A DNA stretch of 10,000 nucleotides from Halocaridina rubra (lineage: Eukaryota > Arthropoda > Malacostraca > Decapoda > Atyidae), in NCBI GenBank assembly GCA_037179515.1, contig JAXCGZ010005724.1, forward strand, positions 7,501-17,500. The letters run 5' to 3'. The notes under the pieces are model-generated. The model worked only from the letters and a program-made list of their open reading frames with translations, searched no databases and was not told the origin of the DNA. Both the position numbers and the translations under genes were made by a program. This document shows, in pieces, positions 1-8,733 of the stretch (the stretch's first letter is position 1; every line of letters starts with the position of its first letter).

Positions 1-1009
1 TGAAGAATAAGAAATTTTGTGATATTGTTTAGAGATGAGTTTTTTATTTCGCGCTATGCAGGCGAAAGTAAGAGTAAATTAGAGTAATTTGTGCTGTCCT
101 AGAATAGGGAAGGGTTTTCAGTGTCACCCTAATGTAGCTTCAAGGGAGTAGAATGTTTGTTTGTTCGTTAGAATGGGACCTAGGACTGGTGAGGCAGTCT
201 GTGACCGTGCGGCCCAACCGAGATTTCACCTTTACTCTCCTTTATCGGGGTAAGGGATGGGAAATTTTCCATAGACAGAGAGAAAGGGAATGCAAGTTTG
301 AATGTGAGCGCATGTGAGCGAATGAGTATAATGAGTGTAATAGGGGTATAATGGGGGGGGTTGCTCTAGGGGGTGAAATCGCGGAAAGCACCGTTAGGAA
401 GCACGATTGGGGAGTCTCTGCGAGGATCGTTCCCCTGCTCCGCCAGGTCCTTCTGCATGCCATATCAGAGTGTATTTATGGGAGGTGATGCGCTGTTGCA
501 ATATCTAGTGAGGGATATGTTTGAGAAGGTAATTCTCCACCTGCCCAGATATGGTTGAAATGCCGAGTTTGTTTTATTTTTGTTTTGTCCCCTACTCCGC
601 CATTGAGATTATTATTCGATTTCCGAGAGATTCCAAGATAGATGTTACGTGGTAAAGGACGTGAATCTATGAATGATTCTTTATTTTCTTTGCTAGCTGC
701 AGTATATACATTATTTGTCTGAAGAGATATGTTAGATTGATAAAATAAATCTTTGCGAGTTTTAGCCATGATAATGTTTTATCAATATTATTTCAGCTTG
801 GTCATAAAGAAAGAGTGAGAGCTGACAATAAACGTAAGACTCTAAGACTCTATCGATAGTCATTGCTAACGTTTGTTCACGTTCATTTGTTTATTTATTT
901 TATTATTAGAGATACTCTGCGACACTTTTTTATTTTCAGTACAAGTTAAAAGGAAGAGGCCCGTCTCAGCTGACACAGACTGGAGGCCACGACGTATTTC
1001 AAGGTCGCC

Positions 1010-1012
<3 letters not shown>
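1..1012. other. Non-coding stretch, no gene recognised
   Basis: No reading frame here resembles a known protein; the short open frames are low-complexity or overlap on opposite strands. About 290-360 is purine-rich and quasi-repetitive: the 9-mer atgtgagcg occurs twice in close succession (about 302-320), followed by degenerate variants of atgagtataatgag and a run of eight G around 353-360. The rest is AT-rich. It could be old repeat sequence, but no terminal repeats or target-site duplications were found. Confidence 0.5.

Positions 1013-1078
<66 letters not shown>
1013..1078. repeat. (TC)n microsatellite, about 33 units
   Basis: An uninterrupted TC dinucleotide run of about 66 bases. It creates an artificial Ser-Leu repeat in one plus-strand frame, which should not be taken for a protein. 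The perfect repeat implies recent expansion. The exact unit number in an assembly is uncertain for a tract this pure. Confidence 0.97.
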
Positions 1079-1081
<3 letters not shown>

Positions 1082-1850
1082 CCTTTCACTCGACTCTGAG
1101 CCTGACAGAGGCTCCGTTCAATGCTAAAAGAACGTTGCTGTCTTTGATTTTTTGTGTGTTTTTTCCAGCGAAGCTAGGCGATAATTGTGCCTACATTTCA
1201 TTGCAGTCAATAGATTGTTGCATGCTGTTATTGCATAAATACTGATAAGACATCGGTAGTACCGCCATTTGCATAAATATTTTTGCCACATGTCGCAACT
1301 GTTTAGAGAATAGATAGAACTCCCATTGACTAATTGTGGAGCCAGCGAGTTGCCACTTATGCTCTATATATATACATTGATTATGACAGCAGGAATTTAA
1401 ATATTAAAAGAGACTGTGTTAGAATGAGCATTGCTATGAAGTATAAGTATAGAACTCTGTTCTTACTTCTGAATGCCAGTCTCCATTGTATATATATTGA
1501 TATTTCTGATTTAGTATATTTATTTTTATTGTTTATTATTCTTATTTTTAGATCATGATTATTAGTAATGTTATTATGTTGACTGATATCGTCGCTATCT
1601 CTCAATGGCCTGTTGCTAATTATTATTATTGAAATGAAATCAGCAGTAACTTGATGATTTGTATCTTTTAACTGAATTCATACTTGATGTTACTGTAGCC
1701 ACCGCTGATAAGAATGTTTCTTTAGTGGCTTTTCTCAGCATTTAATGATTGTTCTTTTTGACATTTATAGTAGAGTAATGCTATGTAGCAGTTGCTAAGC
1801 CCTAAGAATCTTGGAATAATAATCTAGTTGTGTAGACACATACCTTCCAT
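1079..1850. other. AT-rich non-coding stretch
   Basis: AT-rich sequence with short TA runs (about 1364-1376 and 1490-1498) and A/T homopolymers. Overlapping open frames on both strands around 1334-1605 are what a stop-poor AT-rich sequence produces by chance: they have no recognisable domains and are built of hydrophobic low-complexity residues. Nothing else is supported. Confidence 0.5.
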
Positions 1851-2368
1851 TACCACCCTATTCCTAGGCAGCCCCGACCTGCAAGTTCTAAAAGTCTTAG
1901 ATTTTGTCCGTTCAGACAAGTCCCTAGTGCCCATTGAATAGAGATTGCAATCACTTGCAGTTGCAGGGGAGGCAAAGTATAGCCTCGATTACCAACGTAT
2001 GGCCATTGTTGGTACCCTGAAGTCATAGGGAACCTTTCTTACAACTGTAGTAGTGACAGAGGTTCAAATTTTCATCCCGAGATCTGCTTCGAAGGTACGT
2101 GTGGATGGCCGTACGGAAGAGAATCGCTGTGACGTTGCAGGTCTCCTGCGTGGTGGTCTTAGTCAAGATCGGCCGAGGGCGGGACGAGGAAGCCGGGCTG
2201 GAAGGATTAGCGGATGGGCCCAGTCCTTGTCCTTTTTGTTTTGCCTATCCGAGTAACGGAGATATGGCAACAAACCTGGGCCTGCAGCAAGGACAGCGAG
2301 GGAGTGAAAAAAATAGAATCCCCGAGGGAAACCGTGGAATCGCACCTAGCAAGAGTTCATGAGCCAGA
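1850..2368. other. GC-richer block of unknown nature before the minisatellite
   Basis: Base composition rises clearly compared with both flanks. The short plus-strand frames at 2053-2256 and 2099-2362 overlap each other, have no known domain, and the latter runs up to the minisatellite. A 6-bp inverted repeat (accaac 1991-1996, gttggt 2008-2013) is visible but weak. This may be a fragment of an LTR or another repeat, or an unrecognised exon; I cannot decide from sequence alone. Confidence 0.3.
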
Positions 2369-2540
2369 GACAGAGAAATTAAAAGTCGTGGACAGAGAAA
2401 TTAAAAGTCGTCGTGGACAGAGAAATTAAAAGTCGTCCTAGACAGAGAAATTAAAAGTCGTCCTAGACAGAGAAATTAAAAGTCGTCCTGGACAGAGAAA
2501 TTAAAAGTCGTCCTAGACAGAGAAATTAAAAGTCGTCCTA
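2369..2540. repeat. Minisatellite, seven copies of a 22-25 bp unit
   Basis: Seven head-to-tail copies start at 2369, 2391, 2416, 2441, 2466, 2491 and 2516. All begin gacagagaaattaaaagtcg and differ only in the last bases: gtg in copies 1-2, cta or ctg in the later ones. Copy 1 is 22 bp and copies 2-7 are 25 bp. A degraded eighth start (gaaagagagaac) follows. The 25-bp period is not a multiple of three, so the array is not protein coding. Low divergence between units suggests recent expansion by slippage or unequal exchange. Confidence 0.95.
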
Positions 2541-3597
2541 GAAAGAGAGAACAGTCCTAAAAAATAAAAGTTTTAAACTACTTTAAAAAAAAAAAAACAT
2601 GTAATCTTGATGAAATCCCAGAAACAAGGAAATAATCCCTATACATGTCCAAACTTTAGTGAAGAGAGAAAGAAGGGTATTTAAAAATCCCTTATTAGTT
2701 AATTAAAATTACCCCCGTATTAGAACTGAAAAAATGGGAAAGAAAATGTCCCCACCGTCTTTTATGCTAAAAGACAAAATATTTTTATTTTTATGTTTAT
2801 TTTTTTTGTTTTACTAGCTTTAAGATAATTTTAAGCGAAAACTCAGAGTCTCCCTTAAATATAGTGTTGAATAAGTGCCATTGATAAATTGTATGATTTG
2901 AACTAAGATTAATAAGTTGTTTTTCTGCTTAAATAATATTAGTGTTTTGTTTTAGCATCATTATTATTTGAATTATGATTTAATCTTTAGGTTCATTAAG
3001 TTTTTATATTAATTGGTCTCTGAATAGTAATTGCATATCAAGATAGTAAATGTTTCGACTTTACACACAGTAAAACATGTTTTGTTTCAGGAGTAGTTTT
3101 AAGGCCAAATTTTAAAATAAATTAATGCCCATAGTAACAATAAGAGTAGAAATTATAAGATAAGGTTTCTTATAGAAATTACTATTGATGTTATGGTCTA
3201 TTGCATTTTACATGTTTATACATGCTAATACTCTACTTAATTGTTTGCTAATGTTCTAAATGAGTCATAATTCTACTGTAATTAACTCAATTTTGTCTTT
3301 TAAAGAAACGAGAGAAGTAGATGAATTAATGTTTTGATTTAAACTGACTTTTGATCTTAATTAATGTTTGATATTAGTTACACACTGAAATTATACTATA
3401 TATATATTATGTTTGTATAATTTGGTTAGGGTTCATAGAAATAGGATTTCTTAGATGATAGCTTAAATAATTCGGCCCCATTTCTATTGTAAACTAATGT
3501 TAGCTAGGATATGTCCAAGAGCTCCCGGAAAATTAGCCCATGCTTCGACTGAAATAAGAGATATTTCAGTTTTGGTTGGGAGGGATGTCGTATGACT
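2541..3597. other. AT-rich non-coding stretch
   Basis: Strongly AT-rich, with an A run at about 2585-2597 and many short poly-T/poly-A stretches. No open frame with a recognisable product and no RNA gene were seen. Near the end lies a 7-bp perfect inverted repeat (ctgaaat 3549-3555, atttcag 3563-3569, 7-base loop), within what AT-rich DNA gives by chance. Confidence 0.5.
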
Positions 3598-3635
3598 TCC
3601 GTCATGCTGAAGCCAGTCCGTCATGCTGAAGCCAG
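3598..3635. repeat. 19-bp tandem duplication
   Basis: Two perfect adjacent copies of tccgtcatgctgaagccag occupy 3598-3616 and 3617-3635. It is a small local duplication with no visible coding role. The minus-strand open frames crossing it show no known domain. Confidence 0.9.
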
Positions 3636-4426
<791 letters not shown>

Positions 4427-4464
4427 AGCACATTACATATGTGAATACATGAATCATTTTTTTT

Positions 4465-4535
4465 ACCCCGACCGGGACTCGAACCTAGGACTTATGATTA
4501 CTAAGTCAAGGCGCTACCACTACACCACAGAAGGT
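4465..4535 (-). pseudogene. tRNA-like sequence with Pol III boxes A and B
   Basis: On the minus strand, box A reads TGGTGTAGTGG (plus 4517-4527) and box B reads GGTTCGAGTCC (plus 4475-4485). Both match the consensus forms TRGYNNARNNG and GGTTCGANTCC at tRNA spacing. The D arm can pair, and the T loop TTCGAGT is normal. The acceptor arms pair only partly and the T stem has one mismatch. The anticodon arm cannot be folded canonically without a one-base slip, so the anticodon is ambiguous (AGT or AAT depending on alignment). This points to a SINE head or decayed tRNA rather than a working tRNA gene. Confidence 0.6.
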
Positions 4536-4721
4536 TACAAGGAATCTAACCTTATAGCTTATATCTGCTATACTTAGGAATGAACGCATTCTAACTGAAT
4601 GCCACTATGTTCATATTACAGATTCCCCAACCTCACTCATGGCTTCATTTTAGCATTTAATTCAATTCCCAATCTCATTCGGGCCTTGAAATTATCATTC
4701 TGTGAGAGGGAGAACATAAAA

Positions 4722-5800
4722 ATGAAGCCATCTCTGTCCCAAACCTCTCCCACCCATGGGTCGGGAGAAGGGGTAGTCATCAGAGGACTTAAACAGAGAA
4801 TCAAGAAGTTAGAGGAAATGGTTACAAGCCTTGATGATAAAATTCGGAATATGGATGGAGAAATGAAAGAGAATGAAACACTCAGAGAACAAATAAGATC
4901 TTTGGAGGAAGCAAATAAAGCACAAGGGCAGGAGAGAAAGGAACTAGAAAAAAGAATAAAGAAGCTGGAAGGGGAAAAGAGTCAACTAGAATCTAGAATT
5001 TCTAATCAAGAAGATAAAAACAAACAGCTAAATGACAACCTAAAGGAATTAGATGTTAGTTCACTGCTATCTTCTGAGAGAGACGAGATTGCGGCTTGGA
5101 ATGTTCAGATTAAGGAAAACATTGAACAGTTCAGAAAAGAGTTCCAGGAGCTGAATATGGAAAATGATGCCATGAAAACGTCCTTTGCTGATGCACAAAG
5201 GGGAATGTGGCAGTAAAAGAGGCTGTAAAGGTGGTGGCACTGGAAAACATACAAACAGTTGACTATAAAGAGACAGTAATCGAAAAAATGAAAGACGTTG
5301 TGATGGAGAGGGCAAACCCACTCATCAGACAGGCACTTGATAAGGAGAAGACAGTGGTAATCTCAGGCATAAGTGAATCCCAGGAGCCAACATGGCAGGG
5401 GAGACTTGAAGAAACTAAAGCTAACGTTGTAGACCTGATAAGAAAGCTTGGAGTAGTATGTGGTCCTGAGGATATTGTAAACATACACCAACTAGGTAAA
5501 TATTCGAGGGAAGGAAAGCCGAGACCAACAAAAGTAACCTTTGAGAGAGGGGAGACATGTAGGGAAATATTGTTGAGAAAAAAAAGTCTAAAAGACCTTC
5601 AAGAATGCAAAGAAGTGTTCATTAGACGATACAGAACACAGGAAGAGATGGGAAAGATCAAAAACTTGTTGCAAGAGGCAAGAAGGTTAAATGATGAAAG
5701 AAATGAAGAAGAGAAGAAAAATTTTTGTTACGGAATACTTCCAGACAAAGGGGAGATAAAGAAGATAATGACAGAAGATCAGGGGATGGGGCCTCATTAA
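4722..5800 (+). pseudogene. LINE ORF1, nucleic-acid-binding protein, frameshifted
   Basis: ORF1 proteins of this type coat the element RNA and help move it to the target. The ATG at 4722 has an A at -3 and starts MKPSLSQTS. An in-frame upstream ATG at 4599 would add 41 residues with no recognised domain. From about 4779 to 5190 the protein is a long charged coiled coil (for example LKQRIKKLEEM, LEKRIKKLEGEKSQLESRI). About 5348-5600 is an RRM-like region of the kind seen in arthropod LINE ORF1 (TVVISGIS, then IVNIHQLG, then KPRPTKVTF). The last part is basic and charged. The first frame ends at a stop at 5214-5216, but homologous coding clearly continues in the -1 frame from about 5201 to the TAA at 5798-5800: a one-base change at the G run 5200-5203. 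No CCHC zinc knuckle is visible. The 3' end overlaps ORF2. Confidence 0.8.
5719..5742 (+). promoter_or_regulatory. Candidate -1 ribosomal frameshift site joining ORF1 to ORF2
   Basis: In the ORF1 frame the bases 5719-5725 read A AAT TTT, fitting the X XXY YYZ slippery pattern. A -1 slip here enters exactly the ORF2 frame, which is open from 5707 after a stop at 5704-5706. Six bases downstream a small hairpin can form (ggaa 5732-5735 with ttcc 5739-5742, 3-base loop); this is weaker than normal stimulatory structures. ORF2 has no in-frame AUG before its endonuclease, and ORF1's stop lies 73 bases further on. Internal entry, non-AUG start or simple coincidence remain possible. Confidence 0.35.
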
Positions 5801-8623
5801 GATTGTTATACACAAATGCTGATGGATTAGCTGGTAAGGCAGTAGAATTAAAAGATAGGATTCACAACAGTAAGGCAGATATAGTAGCAATTACAGAGAC
5901 TAAGTTGAGTGAGGACATAAAGTGTCACAGTTTTTCCTAAGGGCTTCAGAATACTAAGGGTCGAAAGATCTGAGAGGACTGGTGGAGGGATAGCACTGCT
6001 CATAAGTGAGAGGATTCAAGTTGAAGAGATAAACTTGGCTATAGAAAGTGAGTTCAGGGAATTTCTTGTTGCTCGCATAAATACTGGGTCAGAGAGCATT
6101 ATAATAACTGTTGTATACAACCCACCAAGGAACCAAAATAGGCTTGAAATTTATGAGGAAAGTCATATAGGTACGATTGAAGTCATAAACTCAGTTGTTA
6201 ACATGGCGCGGGAGAAAAAATGTAGGATTTTGATTATGGGAGACTTTAATCATAAAGAGATAGATTGGATAAATCTTGACCCACACAGTGGTGAGGACTC
6301 CTTTGGGGCAAGATTCCTAGATTGCGTACAAGGGAATTTCCTACACCAACATGTAATGGAACCAACAAGAGCCAGGGGTGGGGATGAGCCATCACTACTT
6401 GATCTGGTGTTCACAGATAATGTGTTGGATATTGAAAATATTGAGTATGAACCACCAATTGGAAAGAGTGACCACTGTGTGTTGTTGATGGAGTATATCA
6501 TTGAAGACATTCTTCCTGAGAGTAGAGGCACTGAGGACATGAGGAGGAACTATCAGAAAGGAGATTACATCAAAATGAATGAGCTTTTTGCAGTTATTGA
6601 CTGGAGAACCTTATTTTACAACAAATCTGTACAAGAAATGTATGACATCTTTTGTGAGAAATATGGGAAGATAGTAGATTGCTGCATACATGTCACCAAA
6701 GTAGGTGTAATTCATGCCAGAGAGAAATGGTTCGATAATGGGTGTAAAAGAGCTAAGGAGTGGAGAGACAAATGCTGGAAAAGGTATAGGAGGAGAAAAA
6801 ACATAAATGCCTGGCAAACCTACAAAAGAGCAAGAAACGACTACCTAAGTAAAAGGAGAGAGGCAGAGAAAGATTATGAGAGGGACATCACCAGGAAGGC
6901 TAAAGAAAATCCCAAGCTTTTCCACAGCTTTATCAGAGGAAAACTGAAGGTAAAAGAACAGGTTTTAAGGCTAAAGAGAGCGGATGGAAGCATCACTGAG
7001 ACGGACGAAGAGATCTGCAAAGAATTGAACAAGGAGTTTCAGTCAGTATTTACAGTAGAAAATACCCCACCCCCTCAGATTGCAGTGATAGAAGCTCAAG
7101 GGCCGGTATTAGAGAACATCAACCTTACAGCCACAGAGGTATGCAAAGCGCTGATGGATTTAGATGTTCATAAAGCTACAGGTCCTGATGACATATCCCC
7201 TCATGTGCTTAAAAAATGCGCAAACACAATATCAGTGGCACTAAGTATCATATTTAAGGAGTCATTGGAGTCGGGGGAGATTCCAAGATGCTGGAAACAA
7301 GCAAATGTGATACCTATCTTCAAAAAGGGAAGGAGGGATACGGCTCTGAACTATAGACCAGTTTCCTTGACCAGCATAGTTTGCAAACTTATGGAGAAAC
7401 TACTAAGGAAACATATCTCTCTTCACTTGGAATCCTTCAACTTTTTGTCAGTGAGGCAACATGGCTTCAGAGAAGGAAGATCAACAGTAACAAACTTATT
7501 AGAATTTTATGATGAGGTAAGCCAAATCTTACAGGAAAGAGAGGGCTGGGCAGATTGCATATTCCTAGACTTCCAGAAAGCGTTTGACACTGTTCCACAT
7601 GGGAGACTTATTAGGAAGCTGCAATCAATGGCTAGAATAGGTGGAAATGTCTTGGAATGGATAAAAACTTACTTAGAAGGAAGGGAACAGAGGGTTAGAG
7701 TAAGACACTCAGTGTCTGAATGGAGAAGAGTTAGTAGTGGAGTTCCACAGGGTTCAGTTTTAGGGCCACTTTTGTTCCTTGTATATGTAAATGACCTACC
7801 AGAGTCTGTAAATTCATTCATGAATATGTTTGCAGATGATGCAAAGATTGTGAAGAAAGTAAAAAACGAGAACAATGGTAGAGAACTTCAGGAGGATCTA
7901 AATAATCTGCATGAGTGGTCAGAAAAGTGGCTAATGAAATTCAATACCTCAAAATGTAAGGTAATGAGAATGGGTACAAGTGCAAGAAGGCCCAAGCTTG
8001 ACTACTCGGTGGCTGGAGTACAACTTCAGGAGACAGAAAATGAGAGAGATCTAGGAGTAAACATATTGGCAGATTTGTCTCCAGAAATACATATAAATGG
8101 CGTAGTAAGGGCAGCATATGCATTCTTATCAAATGTAAGGGTAGCCTTCAGGCACATGGACAAGGAAATGTTCAGAAATATTTATGTAACCTATGTGAGG
8201 CCAAAACTCGAATATGCAGCCCCCTTTTGGAATCCGCACTTGAAAAAGCACATAGCTAAGCTTGAAAAAGTTCAAAGACATGCCACGAAACTGGTGCCAG
8301 AAATACGCAATCTCGGTTATGATGAGAGGCTGAGGGAATTAGACTTGCCATCACTCGAAGCTAGAAGAGTAAGGGGGGATATGGTGACAGTCTTTAAATT
8401 CCTTCATGGTTATGATAGAGTGGATAGGGATCGATATTTCGATATGGCTGGCTCTAGAACTAGAGGTCATAGTTTGAAGCTTCGGAAGAAAACTTGTTTG
8501 CAGGATGTAAGGAAATACTTTTTCAGTGTAAGAGTAGTTGATAATTGGAATTGGCTAAGCGAGGAGGTAGTTAATGCTACCTCAATCCATAGTTTTAAGG
8601 ACAGGTATGATAAGTATCACTAA
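5719..8623 (+). pseudogene. LINE ORF2, APE endonuclease and reverse transcriptase, one frameshift
   Basis: ORF2 nicks target DNA and copies the element RNA from the nick (target-primed reverse transcription). The endonuclease begins with LRLLYTNADGL (Asn codon 5815) and ITETKL (Glu 5896). The frame then breaks at the T run 5931-5935 (stop 5938-5940) and continues at +1 with FPKGFRILR and TGGGIALLI. Further catalytic positions are present: VVYNPP (Tyr 6116), GDFNH (Asp 6242, Asn 6248) and SDH (Asp 6470, His 6473). RT motifs follow in order: NYRPVSLTS, QHGFREGRST, LDFQKAFD (first Asp 7568), SGVPQGSVLGPLLF (about 7736), FADD (7829-7840) and KWLMKFNTSKCKVM. A CR1-type C-terminal region ends at the TAA 8621-8623. 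There is no RNase H. The long intact frame has no AUG before the endonuclease; the first in-frame ATG is 6206, inside the domain. All visible catalytic residues are kept. Confidence 0.92.
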
Positions 8624-8648
8624 GTCTAAAAATGGAACCGATCAGGAG

Positions 8649-8681
8649 ACGGGAAGATACGAGCTTTGGGCTCTTTCCCGT
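8649..8681 (+). promoter_or_regulatory. 3' UTR hairpin, probable RT recognition structure
   Basis: A perfect 7-bp stem (acgggaa 8649-8655 with ttcccgt 8675-8681) encloses an asymmetric bulge and a second 4-bp stem (gagc 8661-8664 with gctc 8670-8673) with a 5-base loop. It lies 25 bases after the ORF2 stop and just before the terminal repeats. CR1/L2-type LINEs and their partner SINEs are known to use a 3' stem-loop that the reverse transcriptase recognises. The role here is inferred from position and shape. Confidence 0.6.
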
Positions 8682-8684
8682 AAA

Positions 8685-8712
8685 CACAATTAGGTAATCA
8701 CAATTAGGTAAT
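8685..8712 (+). repeat. Two 14-bp terminal direct repeats of the LINE
   Basis: Two perfect copies of cacaattaggtaat lie at 8685-8698 and 8699-8712, between the hairpin and the (CA)n tail. Short direct repeats at the 3' end instead of poly(A) are usual for CR1/L2-type elements and arise by slippage at the start of reverse transcription. Confidence 0.85.
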
Positions 8713-8733
8713 CACACACACACACACACACAC
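8713..8733 (+). repeat. (CA)n tail of the LINE
   Basis: About ten and a half CA units directly continue the caca start of the 14-bp repeat unit, so the tail may have grown by slippage from that unit. Its last C is also the first base shared with the RT region of the second copy, giving a one-base ambiguity at the junction. Confidence 0.9.

Larger units (their letters stand above)
4599..8733 (+). mobile_element. CR1/L2-like non-LTR retrotransposon (LINE), nearly full length
   Basis: The element carries ORF1 (coiled coil and RRM-like region), an overlapping ORF2 (APE endonuclease then reverse transcriptase), a short 3' UTR with hairpin, 14-bp terminal repeats and a (CA)n tail. There are no LTRs, integrase or RNase H. 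The RT C-terminal region (YVRPKLEYAAPFWNPHL, then SRTRGHSLKLRKK and FFSVRVVDNWNWL) and the repeat-ended 3' terminus are typical of the CR1/L2 group of the Jockey superfamily. The exact 5' end is unknown; 4599 is the first in-frame ATG of ORF1, and the true 5' UTR probably begins between the SINE and that point. Two single-base frame breaks make this copy defective as read. Confidence 0.9.

Noticed and set aside
873..1127. Open frame containing a long Ser-Leu repeat
   Set aside because: It is produced by the (TC)n microsatellite; the flanks have no recognisable domain.
2053..2429. Overlapping short plus-strand frames in the GC-richer block
   Set aside because: They overlap each other in different frames, and the frame-shifting 25-bp minisatellite follows; no domain is visible.
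2369..2540. CRISPR-like array
   Set aside because: Units are directly adjacent with no unique spacers; this is a minisatellite in eukaryotic DNA.
4601..4621. Possible 3' splice site (ttcatattacag) before ORF1
   Set aside because: A short pyrimidine/AG pattern alone is not significant, and LINE ORF1 needs no splicing.
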